Assembly (NCBI GenBank): GCA_913063265.1
Contig: CAJXZG010000008.1
Location: 36,452-100,451 of the forward strand
Direction: 5' to 3'
DNA length: 64,000 bases
Source: an uncultured Prolixibacteraceae bacterium
Lineage (GTDB): Bacteria > Bacteroidota > Bacteroidia > Bacteroidales > Prolixibacteraceae
Shown: piece after piece, positions 37,496 through 45,572 of the stretch
Numbering within the stretch: the stretch's first letter is position 1
How the letters are laid out: every line of letters begins with the position of its first letter
The notes under the pieces: generated by a model
Database searches by the model: none
What the model was told of the DNA's origin: nothing
What the model saw: only the letters and a program-made list of their open reading frames with translations
Program-made: the position numbers and the translations under genes

Positions 37496-37564
37496 AATCC
37501 CGATGCGCTGCTCGATCGGGATCAGTTCGACTCAACCAATTCAGTTCATTTTATTTTATTCCTG
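37496..37564 (+). repeat. Direct repeat, copy 1 (69 bp)
   Basis: Begins AATCCCGATGCGCTG and ends TTTTATTCCTG. It contains the hairpin ATCCCGAT/ATCGGGAT. It matches copy 2 with two substitutions (CT/CA and TC/TA) and a 5-bp TTATT insertion near its end. Confidence 0.85.
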
Positions 37565-37667
37565 GATAGGTAATTATATACTTGTATCATAATATTGATT
37601 AACATTTAATTCAAATGTTTAAGTTTTAGAATTTTTCAATTTGATTCGATTAAGCATTAATTTATGA

Positions 37668-37731
37668 AATCCCGATGCGCTGCACGATCGGGATCAGTTC
37701 GACTAAACCAATTCAGTTCATTTTATTCCTG
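37668..37731 (+). repeat. Direct repeat, copy 2 (64 bp)
   Basis: Second copy of the repeat at 37496-37564, separated from it by 103 bp of unique AT-rich DNA and preserving the ATCCCGAT/ATCGGGAT hairpin. Confidence 0.85.
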
Positions 37732-37813
37732 AATTGATAGTCTCACTGATTTAACAATACATAACATTTTATTGTTTGAAGGAATTTGTATGTTTGTAGT
37801 CCGAAAAAATTGA

Positions 37814-39745
37814 ATGAACACAGAAGGAAAAATACCGGCACTTATTGTAATTGTTTTAGCCTGGATTGTTATCATTTCATCATGTGCCAATCCCGGTATG
37901 CCACAAGGGGGTCCGAAGGATACCATTCCCCCGGTTCTGGTAAAAACCGAGCCGGAATATAAATCGTTGAATTATAAGGGAGATGATGTTCGCCTGACAT
38001 TTAATGAATATCTGGCAATTGATAAAATTTCTGAGGAGTTGGTAATTTCTCCACCCATGAAAAAGAAACCTTTGGTCAGGTCAAAATCCAAAACTCTGGT
38101 AATTGACTTTAATGAGGATTTAAAGGACAGCACTACTTATTCACTTGATTTTAAAAATGCGGTTGCAGATAACAACGAACGAAACGAGCTGGAAAATTTC
38201 AGATTTTCTTTTAGCACCGGACCGGTTTATGATTCATTACGGGTATCCGGAACATTGATGAATGCTTTTAATCTTGAACCTGTGGAAAAAGCACTAATTA
38301 TGCTTCATAGTAACTTGCATGATTCGGCAGTTTACACGGAAATTCCTGATTATATTGCTAAAAGCAATGAAGAGGGAGTTTTTATGATCGACAATATTGC
38401 TCCCGGGAAGTATCACCTGTTTTCGATAATGGATGGTAACAACAACTTTTTGTATGATGAAGGTGCAGAAGAAATTTCTTTTGCAGATTCTGTAATTATT
38501 CCATATGCCGAATTTCACGAGGAGATTGACACAATTTTTACCGAAACCGATACGATAGTAGTATATGGTCATACTGATTTTTTCCCCGAACCTGTTTTTT
38601 TACGGCAGTTTAGAGAGGATATCTTCGACCAGTACCTTGACGTAACAAAACGCGATACGCGTTATAAGTGCACTTTTGTGTTTAACGAATCAGTTCAGGA
38701 TTCTTTTGAATTAAACATAATTGGACACGATGCTGATGACTGGTATCAAATTGAATATAATGAGAATATAGACTCATTAATTGTATGGATTGCTGACACA
38801 ACAATCGCCAGAATGGATACAATATTAATGGAAGTGGGTTATCTTCAGTTGGATACTTTGGAACAACTCTACTTTCACAGAGATACGGTTGAAATGAACT
38901 TTGTGGATAAAAATGCGGCCAATACAACAAAAAAGAAAAAGTCCAGAGACGATGAGGAAGAGGAAGAAAAACCAAAGCCTGCCGTTCAGTTTAATTGGAA
39001 ATCAGATTTGAGCGGAAAAACTGTTGAGCTCAATAAAACTATCGGGCTAATGGCTTCTGAACCGATTTTTGCTTTTGATAGTACAATGATATTGTTGTAC
39101 CTGGCAGAAGACACATTAAAGAAACCTCTAAAATTCAGTTTTTTTAAGGATACCTTAGAATACAGAAAATACAATATTGAATACAACTGGGAGCCTGAGA
39201 CAGAATATGGACTTGAGATTGATTCTGCTGCTGCTGTAAATATTTTTGGTATAACAAGTAAAAAACTTTCATCAACTTTCTCAGCCCGCGAAGAAGATTA
39301 CTATGGTATCGTAACCCTCGATGTTTCGAATGTTGAAATGTCTGTTCTTGTGCAACTTGTATCAAACAATGAGACGGAAAAGGTAATTAACGAAAAAAGA
39401 ATTACTGAAAACGGGAAAGTTACTTTTGATTACCTGAAACCTGATAAATACAGGATAAAATTTATATTCGATAAAAATGGAAACGGGAAGTGGGATACAG
39501 GAAGTAACCAGGATAAATATCAACCCGAGTGGGTTACCTACTTAAATGAAGTGTTGAAAGTAAAAGGGAACTGGGAAATAGAAATTCCTTCTGTAAACTT
39601 ATCTCCTAATCCTGATTTTGTTAAAAATATACGCGATTTTGAGGAAGAAGAACGGCTGAGAAAGGAGGCTGAGAAAAAAGCAAGAATGGAACAACAGCAA
39701 GAGCAGCAACCTCAGGGTGATCAAATGCAAAACTTTATCAGGTAA
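37814..39745 (+). CDS. Ig-like (SbsA/Big_5) domain lipoprotein
   Basis: 643-residue lipoprotein (lipobox ISSC at about 20-23). It belongs to a conserved Bacteroidota group whose mature part begins CANPGMPQGGPKDTIPP, followed by a Big_5/SbsA Ig-like domain (about 38-130, VRLTFNEYLAID, DFNEDLKDSTTYSLDF). Next come a carboxypeptidase-like module (VSGTLMNAFNLEPVEKALIML), further beta-rich segments and a charged, Gln-rich C-terminal tail (EERLRKEAEKKARMEQQQEQQ). Biochemical function is unknown; the widespread single-copy occurrence suggests an envelope housekeeping role. Probably its own transcription unit. Confidence 0.85.
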   Translation: MNTEGKIPALIVIVLAWIVIISSCANPGMPQGGPKDTIPPVLVKTEPEYKSLNYKGDDVRLTFNEYLAIDKISEELVISPPMKKKPLVRSKSKTLVIDFNEDLKDSTTYSLDFKNAVADNNERNELENFRFSFSTGPVYDSLRVSGTLMNAFNLEPVEKALIMLHSNLHDSAVYTEIPDYIAKSNEEGVFMIDNIAPGKYHLFSIMDGNNNFLYDEGAEEISFADSVIIPYAEFHEEIDTIFTETDTIVVYGHTDFFPEPVFLRQFREDIFDQYLDVTKRDTRYKCTFVFNESVQDSFELNIIGHDADDWYQIEYNENIDSLIVWIADTTIARMDTILMEVGYLQLDTLEQLYFHRDTVEMNFVDKNAANTTKKKKSRDDEEEEEKPKPAVQFNWKSDLSGKTVELNKTIGLMASEPIFAFDSTMILLYLAEDTLKKPLKFSFFKDTLEYRKYNIEYNWEPETEYGLEIDSAAAVNIFGITSKKLSSTFSAREEDYYGIVTLDVSNVEMSVLVQLVSNNETEKVINEKRITENGKVTFDYLKPDKYRIKFIFDKNGNGKWDTGSNQDKYQPEWVTYLNEVLKVKGNWEIEIPSVNLSPNPDFVKNIRDFEEEERLRKEAEKKARMEQQQEQQPQGDQMQNFIR

Positions 39746-39821
39746 TGCTTTATTAATTATTCTTCATCGTAATTTATTGTAGCGTAATTTTCAGTATATT
39801 TAAAAATCAAATTTAAATTTT

Positions 39822-40121
39822 ATGGCAAGCATAAGAAACCTCAAAAAGGATATTGATTTATTAATGTCATTGGTGTTAAACGACTGTTTTTCTGTTATGG
39901 AATATAACGATAAAGTTGACAAGGAAGCAATTACCCAAATTGCGGTCGACACCATAAAAATTCATCGGGAATTGAGAGATCGTGCAAATCATCCCGATGG
40001 AAAAGATAATCCAAAACTGGTAAAAAAGTATTATAACAAACTGACAGCCGATACTTTAAAAGAAACAGATGCTGCTCTTGAGAAACTATCAGCAGAAGTT
40101 AAAAAGGCTGCTAAAAAATAG
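39822..40121 (+). CDS. Conserved small helical protein of unknown function
   Basis: 99 residues, no signal peptide or membrane segment, almost wholly alpha-helical by composition, with a lysine-rich C-terminal tail (EVKKAAKK). It contains an HRELRDRANHPDGKDNPKLVKKYY stretch in the middle. I do not recognise a characterised family; similar short proteins are common in Bacteroidota. It is cytoplasmic, possibly nucleic-acid associated given the basic tail, but that is speculation. It is convergent with the DUF3859-like gene. Confidence 0.7.
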   Translation: MASIRNLKKDIDLLMSLVLNDCFSVMEYNDKVDKEAITQIAVDTIKIHRELRDRANHPDGKDNPKLVKKYYNKLTADTLKETDAALEKLSAEVKKAAKK

Positions 40122-40140
40122 TTGAGTTTATTGTATTTTT

Positions 40141-40524
40141 CTATATCAGGTTAAAGCTTTTATTGGCTACTACTTTGCCCTTATGCCAGGTGGTAATTTC
40201 CCATTTGCCTAATTTATCATTCAAAGGTTCCCAAATGCAGTCGCCCAGGTAAAATTCAAAATTATTGGTTCTTATAAATTGCTGACCGGTAAATGGTGGC
40301 CTGATATTTCCTTTTTCATCCTTAAACGGAGGATGATCGATTTTAAATTCCAAGACCTCACCTTTCCCCTGTTTAACACGCAAAACATATCCAAACTCAG
40401 TTCCAATTTTTGCTTTTATTTCTGTGGTAAAATTTATGATTTTAGGAATTTCTTTACTGCCGGGATTCCATTTTGAATACTCCCCGTAGCTATACATTTC
40501 AATATTAATTCTTCTTTTGGGCAT
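40141..40524 (-). CDS. DUF3859-like protein
   Basis: 127 residues, soluble, no signal peptide. The pattern IGTEFGYVLRVKQGKG, a beta-rich centre with DHPPFKD, a WE (IWEPLNDKLG) and the end GKWEITTWHKGKVVANKSFNL matches the DUF3859 layout, in which a beta-sandwich closes with a GxWxxxxWxxGKxxAxKxF strand. Function is unknown. Its single-gene unit lies between the small helical protein and the His-rich peptide gene. Confidence 0.65.
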   Translation of the reverse strand: MPKRRINIEMYSYGEYSKWNPGSKEIPKIINFTTEIKAKIGTEFGYVLRVKQGKGEVLEFKIDHPPFKDEKGNIRPPFTGQQFIRTNNFEFYLGDCIWEPLNDKLGKWEITTWHKGKVVANKSFNLI

Positions 40525-40853
40525 AATAAAACTGTATTCAAAAATAGTAAATGATATAAAATGATAAAAAGTAACTTTTATATTAACAGAGATATTAGAC
40601 TCATTTTGAAATATTTATATGGCAATTGTAACTGCTTATCCCCATTTTTGGTTATTGAGCTAAGAATAATTCATCATATCATACCTGAAAAAGGCATAAT
40701 AAAATTCTTTAAATGTCACAAAATCAGAATTATAAATGTAGAATTTATAATTTACGTGGGATTGTGAAAACTATCCCTATAAGTAGGTATTTTGCACTTT
40801 TGCTTACTTTCAATATTTAAAAAATACTAGTTTTGTGGCAAAATTATTAAGGA
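40525..40853. other. Intergenic region upstream of the His-rich protein
   Basis: 329 bp between divergent genes. A possible 68-codon frame at 40561 has no family features and poor composition. Only the promoter candidate at 40799-40835 stands out. Confidence 0.5.
40799..40835 (+). promoter_or_regulatory. Candidate promoter of the His-rich protein-TonB receptor pair
   Basis: TAGTTTTG (TAnnTTTG) at 40828-40835, with TTTG at 40799-40802. The 25-bp spacer is longer than usual, which lowers confidence. The leader would be about 15 nt. Confidence 0.35.
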
Positions 40854-41222
40854 TTGAAATTTATACGGCGAAATATTAGACTTCTTTTTTTACTGGTTAT
40901 TCCTGTATATCTTTTCATTGTTCATAATTCGCTTCAGCATAAACATACTCACTTTTATCCAAATGGGATGGTGGTATCGCACTCACATCCTTTGAATGGA
41001 GATGATAGCGAAAATCCGGAAGACCATTCTCATACAAAAAACGAGATCTGTTTTTATTCTTCTTTTAATTTCGATTATTACAACATTACAAATGAATTTC
41101 AGCTTGGTTTAAATCAGAATTTTCTGATTAAAGACTATGAGGTTCGGAGTGTTGGTATCAATGATTTCAAAAATTTATTCTTTAACAAATTTCGGGGCCC
41201 ACCTTGTTTTCAAATTTCATAA
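40854..41222 (+). CDS. Small histidine-rich exported protein
   Basis: 122 residues from a TTG start; no ATG gives an intact N-terminus. Residues 8-25 are hydrophobic (signal or anchor). The following segment is rich in histidine and acidic residues: HKHTHFYPNG at about 29-38, then SHSHPLNGDDSENPEDHSH. This looks like a metal-binding patch. The C-terminal half has no motif. It lies 44 bp before a TonB receptor gene on the same strand, so the two probably form a metal-uptake or metal-sensing unit; substrate is not known. Confidence 0.65.
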   Translation: MKFIRRNIRLLFLLVIPVYLFIVHNSLQHKHTHFYPNGMVVSHSHPLNGDDSENPEDHSHTKNEICFYSSFNFDYYNITNEFQLGLNQNFLIKDYEVRSVGINDFKNLFFNKFRGPPCFQIS

Positions 41223-41266
41223 AACTTTTAAACCTAAAAGATTATATAATTTGAAAACCATTTTTA

Positions 41267-43630
41267 ATGAAATATTTAACCATTATTTTGTTACTGCTTG
41301 TCAGTACTATCTCTCTATTTGCCGAAGAGGAAGATAAAAAACCAAAAACAGACGCCATGTTATTTGGCGATGTAAAATCGGAAAATTTCCATATACCTTT
41401 TGCATCGGTCAGTATTAAAGGAACAAGCATTGGAACGGCAGCCGATCTTACCGGACATTTTAAGATGACCAATCTTCCCGTGGGAAATCAAACTGTTATA
41501 GTTTCCGCAATTGGATATGTAGCAAAAGAGATTGATGTAGAATTAACAGCCAATGAAAGTGTCACCATTTTAGTTGAATTAAATCCTGATAATATTGGTT
41601 TGGAACAGGTTGTGGTTTCAGCTGACAGAAATGAAAAAAGCAGACGCGAAACTCCTACAATTGTCCACTCAATTAATGCCAAACTATTTCAACGCACCCA
41701 AAATGTTACTTTAAGCGAGGGTTTAAATTTTGCACCCGGATTACGTATGGAAAATAATTGTCAGAACTGCGGTTTTACGCAGGTACGTATGAATGGATTG
41801 GAAGGGCCTTATTCGCAGATTCTGATTAATTCAAGACCAATTTTTAGTGGATTGGCCGGTGTTTACGGATTGGAACTTATTCCTGCCAGTATGATTGAAA
41901 GGGTGGAAGTTGTGCGTGGAGGAGGTTCGGCAATGTATGGAAGTAATGCAATTGCCGGAACGATAAATTTAATTACCAAGGATCCTGTTTCTAATAGTTT
42001 CGATGCTTCAGGTTCGTATGCCTTTACCGGAGTTGGAACCGATGGTGAAGCTGCCAGTGAATACAATGTTAATATTAATGGTTCCTTTATTAGTGACGAT
42101 TATAAAACAGGAATGAATTTATTTGCTTTTGCAAGAGATAAAGATCCTTATGATGCAAATGGTGATGGATTTTCGGAAATATCAAGTATTAATAATGTAA
42201 CCTTTGGCTCACGCTTTTTTCAGCGTGTTGGAGATCGCGGGAAATTATCTGTTGATTATTTTCATATCAATGAAGACAGGAGAGGTGGGAATAACTTTCA
42301 TCTTCCATTACACGAAGCTGATATTGCAGAAAGTGTAGACCACAAAATTAACAACGGGGCATTATCGTATGATGTGTTTTTCCGGGAATCGGATAAATTA
42401 TCGGTTTATTATGCAGCCCAGGGTGTAGATCGTGATTCTTATTATGGTGCGAATCAGGATCCTTCGGCATATGGTAAAACTAAGGATTTTACATATTCTA
42501 CAGGTGCACAATACACCGCCAGTCTTGACCATCTATTATGGAGCCCGGCAACAATTACTTCAGGGCTTGAATTAAACGGAGCTAAACTGGTTGATAACAA
42601 ACTTGGATATTACGATCCTGAGGAAGATATTCATCACGGAAATACTCTTGTAGCAGATCAAACCACAAGTACCCGAGCAGCTTATTTGCAGTCTGAATGG
42701 AAAATGAAAAAAACAGTAGTTTCCGTTGGAGCACGTTTTGATAATTACAGAGTTGGAGACACCACCAATGATAATGAAGATGTTACAGGAAATGTACTAA
42801 GTCCGCGAATTAGTTTATTGTATAATATTACCGACCATCTCCAATTTAGAGGAGGTTATGCAAAAGGATTCAGGGCACCACAAATCTTCGACGAAGATCT
42901 ACATATCGAAACCTCAGGTTCAAGAAAAGTAATTCATGTTAATGATCCGGATTTAAAACAGGAATCTTCAAATAGTATTACAGCTTCCCTGGATTACACC
43001 AACCATTTTGATAACTGGCAAGTTCAGTTTTTGGCAGAAGGATTTTATACCCTGTTAAAAGATCCTTTTGTACAGGAATATGGTACACCAGACGAAGATG
43101 GAACGGTTATATACACACGAACAAATGCGGAAGCGGGAGCTACAGTTAGCGGAGTGAATTTAGAATTTAACGCATCTCCATCAGAAAAGATTCAGCTGCA
43201 ATCCGGTTTTACTGTTCAAAGAAGTATGTATGAGGAATCACAGGAGTTTGATGAGAAGAAGTTTTTCCGCTCTCCGGATAACTATGGTTATTTAAGTTTG
43301 AATTATAGTCCAATAATGTTGTTAAATATTGCCTTTACGGGGAATTACACAGGACAGATGTTGGTACCTTACTTTGGGCCAAAACTTGAAAATCCGGAAG
43401 AAGGACAATTAAACACATCTCCTTCATTTTTCGATGCTGGTATAAAATGCAGTTATCAGATTCGAATTTCGGATGTGGTAAAGATGGAAATGAATGCCGG
43501 AGTAAAAAATATTTTTAACAGTTATCAGTCTGATTTTGATAGTGGTATTGAACGTGACCCGGGTTATATTTACGGGCCAATCTCACCAAGAACTGTCTAT
43601 TTTGGAGTGAAGTTTGGAAGTTTTTATTAA
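41267..43630 (+). CDS. TonB-dependent receptor with CQNCG-type plug
   Basis: 787-residue outer-membrane receptor. It has a signal peptide (1-19), a carboxypeptidase-regulatory-like domain (about 27-110) and a plug at about 125-240. The plug includes MENNCQNCGFTQVRMNGLEG, SRPIFSGLAGVYGLELIP and GSAMYGSNAIAGTINLITK. The paired cysteines (CQNCG) in the plug mark a recurring Bacteroidota subgroup related to CirA/BtuB-like receptors. The barrel ends with a terminal aromatic (FGSFY). The upstream His-rich protein suggests metal or metal-complex uptake, which is inference. Confidence 0.9.
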   Translation: MKYLTIILLLLVSTISLFAEEEDKKPKTDAMLFGDVKSENFHIPFASVSIKGTSIGTAADLTGHFKMTNLPVGNQTVIVSAIGYVAKEIDVELTANESVTILVELNPDNIGLEQVVVSADRNEKSRRETPTIVHSINAKLFQRTQNVTLSEGLNFAPGLRMENNCQNCGFTQVRMNGLEGPYSQILINSRPIFSGLAGVYGLELIPASMIERVEVVRGGGSAMYGSNAIAGTINLITKDPVSNSFDASGSYAFTGVGTDGEAASEYNVNINGSFISDDYKTGMNLFAFARDKDPYDANGDGFSEISSINNVTFGSRFFQRVGDRGKLSVDYFHINEDRRGGNNFHLPLHEADIAESVDHKINNGALSYDVFFRESDKLSVYYAAQGVDRDSYYGANQDPSAYGKTKDFTYSTGAQYTASLDHLLWSPATITSGLELNGAKLVDNKLGYYDPEEDIHHGNTLVADQTTSTRAAYLQSEWKMKKTVVSVGARFDNYRVGDTTNDNEDVTGNVLSPRISLLYNITDHLQFRGGYAKGFRAPQIFDEDLHIETSGSRKVIHVNDPDLKQESSNSITASLDYTNHFDNWQVQFLAEGFYTLLKDPFVQEYGTPDEDGTVIYTRTNAEAGATVSGVNLEFNASPSEKIQLQSGFTVQRSMYEESQEFDEKKFFRSPDNYGYLSLNYSPIMLLNIAFTGNYTGQMLVPYFGPKLENPEEGQLNTSPSFFDAGIKCSYQIRISDVVKMEMNAGVKNIFNSYQSDFDSGIERDPGYIYGPISPRTVYFGVKFGSFY

Positions 43631-43642
43631 TATTTTTCCATA

Positions 43643-43713
43643 GACTAAAGACTGAAGTCAGTAGTCCGAAGTTTTATAAGAAATCTTCCGACTTCGAACT
43701 TCGGTCTTCGGTC
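43643..43713. repeat. Large hairpin built from 7-bp tandem units
   Basis: Two 29-nt arms (43643-43671 and 43685-43713) form an imperfect inverted repeat with 22 of 29 positions paired and a 13-nt loop. Each arm is itself a run of about four heptamers: AGACTGA/AGTCCGA-type units on the left, CTTCGGT/CTTCGAA-type units on the right. It lies just after the TonB receptor stop codon, so it may serve as its terminator, although no T-run follows. Confidence 0.7.
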
Positions 43714-43781
43714 CAACCATTTACAATTGAATCTCTTGCATAATTTGAAACATTATATTCTCAACGTATAGTGTTCTCCAA

Positions 43782-43812
43782 TTTGTTGCGGCACAAAAGA
43801 TTATTAATTTTG
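43782..43812 (+). promoter_or_regulatory. Promoter of the coiled-coil membrane protein gene
   Basis: TTTG at 43782-43785, a 19-bp spacer, then TAATTTTG at 43805-43812: a full match to the Bacteroidota consensus. The start codon is 26 bp downstream. Confidence 0.72.
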
Positions 43813-43838
43813 TAGCGTTTTAATAATAAAAATCGATT

Positions 43839-44741
43839 ATGGGTAATCTGGAGACGCAGCCTGATACTAGTTCCAAAAACAAACGAAATAATATAATAGT
43901 CATTGTACTTTCTCTGATTCTTGTTGTTATAATGGTTCTGTTTTTTATGCAACGTAAAGAACATAATGTCATTATACAAACTATGCAGGTTGAAAAAGAT
44001 TCAATCCAGAGTGAACTGACGCAGATGATGGCCGGTTATGATTTGCTTAAAACTGAAAATGATACAATAAACGAACAGTTATTGGTCGCTCAAACCCGGG
44101 TAAGAGATTTGTTGATTGAAGTCGAGCAAACCAAAAAAGTGAGCTACGAAAAGATTTCATCGTACCAGAAACAGGTCACTTCTTTACGCGGTGTATTGCG
44201 TGATTTTGTAGCACAGGTAGATTCTTTAAACAGGCGTAACCAGCAATTAATGGAAGAAAATACACAGGTAAAAGAACAGTTTAAAAAGGTAGAAATTGAA
44301 AACGAACAATTGGCACAGGACAAGGAAAAACTGGAAAGAAATCTGCAGAGGGCAGCTCAACTGGAAGCCCGTGAACTAATTGCTGAAGGCATAAATTCAA
44401 GAGGGAAAAATACCCGATTTGCGCGAAAAGCAGAAATGATTCGTATTTCATTCGTATTGGGTAAAAATGTTACATCAAAACGTGGGCCTAAAAATGTTTA
44501 TGCCCGGATTATGCGACCCGATCAGCAACTATTAACCAAGTCTGATAAAGATTTATTCCAGTTTGAAGATTTAAAAATTCCTTATTCTGCAGTACGTGAA
44601 GTTACCTACGAAGGACAGGATTTGCCCGTAGCAATATACTGGGATAACAAAGGAGAATCTGCTTTTGCAGTTGGCACTTATACGGTAGACTTATTTGCCG
44701 ATGGGAATAATATCGGAACGGCTACTGTTGAGTTGAAATAG
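43839..44741 (+). CDS. Coiled-coil membrane-anchored protein
   Basis: 300 residues: short cytoplasmic N-terminus, one transmembrane helix (about 18-41, NIIVIVLSLILVVIMVLFF), then a long coiled coil (about 45-180, with heptads rich in Glu, Gln and Leu). A compact C-terminal beta domain follows (about 200-300, RISFVLGKNVTSKRGPKNVY). The architecture is conserved in Bacteroidota but no function is known to me. A periplasmic spacer or scaffold role is a guess from the shape. Monocistronic from its own promoter. Confidence 0.8.
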   Translation: MGNLETQPDTSSKNKRNNIIVIVLSLILVVIMVLFFMQRKEHNVIIQTMQVEKDSIQSELTQMMAGYDLLKTENDTINEQLLVAQTRVRDLLIEVEQTKKVSYEKISSYQKQVTSLRGVLRDFVAQVDSLNRRNQQLMEENTQVKEQFKKVEIENEQLAQDKEKLERNLQRAAQLEARELIAEGINSRGKNTRFARKAEMIRISFVLGKNVTSKRGPKNVYARIMRPDQQLLTKSDKDLFQFEDLKIPYSAVREVTYEGQDLPVAIYWDNKGESAFAVGTYTVDLFADGNNIGTATVELK

Positions 44742-44751
44742 ATTACATTTT

Positions 44752-45459
44752 TTAATCTTTAATTGCAAACCTCTTGCTCCATTTTTCAAACTCAGGAATA
44801 ATATCTTCCCGGCTTAGTGATTTTCCATGTCCGGGATAAATTTTTTCAATTTCCAATTCAAGTAACTTTTTCCATGTCTGAAGTAAAACCACGGGTTCAT
44901 TACAAAATGGTGGAAAAATTTTCCCGTTCTTAAAGTTAACAACGGTATCTCCGGCAATTAGATTTTTGCCAAGTAATACAGATTGCGATCCTGTTGTATG
45001 ACCCGGAGTTGAAATTACTTTTCCATCCAATCCGAAATCTTTTAAATCAAATATTTCTTCATTTATCAAATCTGCGACAAAAGGTCGGGGAGACGCAAAT
45101 TTTGGCGTTATCAATTTTCCGAGTTTTGATATCAATCCTGAATATCTTCCCTGACCGTTTGGAATTGGAATAAATCCGTTTTTGAGATTTTCAAATTCAT
45201 TCTTGTGCACCAAAACCTTGGCACCGGTTAATTTCTTTAGTTTATGAAGATTTCCTGTATGGTCGTAATGTGCATGAGTGAGAATAATCAGTTTTATGTC
45301 ATTAGGAGTTAGTCCATGTTGTTTAAAAAGAAAACGGAAATCTTTTGCATGTCCTCGCACACCTGTATCCACAAGAATTGATTTTGAGCCATTAACAATC
45401 AAAACAGAATTCGAATATCCAATTCGCCTTGAAACCAGTTTAAATGAATTTTTATTCAT
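44752..45459 (-). CDS. Metallo-beta-lactamase fold hydrolase
   Basis: 235-residue cytoplasmic hydrolase. The MBL metal motif is LTHAHYDHTG with His62, His64, Asp66 and His67. Further ligands are in STPGHTTGS, AGDTVV and YPGHGKS, so all five MBL motifs are present. The substrate is unknown; glyoxalase II-like, lactonase and general thioesterase roles are all possible for this group. It is convergent with the coiled-coil gene, 10 bp apart, with no clear terminator between. Confidence 0.9.
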   Translation of the reverse strand: MNKNSFKLVSRRIGYSNSVLIVNGSKSILVDTGVRGHAKDFRFLFKQHGLTPNDIKLIILTHAHYDHTGNLHKLKKLTGAKVLVHKNEFENLKNGFIPIPNGQGRYSGLISKLGKLITPKFASPRPFVADLINEEIFDLKDFGLDGKVISTPGHTTGSQSVLLGKNLIAGDTVVNFKNGKIFPPFCNEPVVLLQTWKKLLELEIEKIYPGHGKSLSREDIIPEFEKWSKRFAIKD

Positions 45460-45572
45460 TGTATTATTCTGATACTTTTTGCTATAAAACTACTGAGTTT
45501 TATAAACATGATGTTATTTTTGACCTTGTTTTTAAAGTTTACAACATTTTGTTTAAGTAGCAACCTGAATTT

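Larger units (their letters stand above)
37381..37813. other. Repeat-containing intergenic region
   Basis: 433 bp between divergently oriented rnr and the Ig-like lipoprotein gene. It holds a CCTGCC/GGCAGG hairpin and two direct copies of a 64-69-bp repeat. A TATGTTTG box at 37789-37796 could be a -7 element for the lipoprotein gene, but no TTG lies at the right distance. Confidence 0.6.

Noticed and set aside
37789..37796. TATGTTTG as promoter of the Ig-like lipoprotein
   Set aside because: No TTG at 17-23 bp upstream; kept only as a note in the intergenic entry.
40561..40767. 68-codon plus-strand frame in the intergenic region before the His-rich gene
   Set aside because: Composition is dominated by Ile, Lys and Asn from AT-rich DNA, with no domain, signal or neighbour support; treated as chance.
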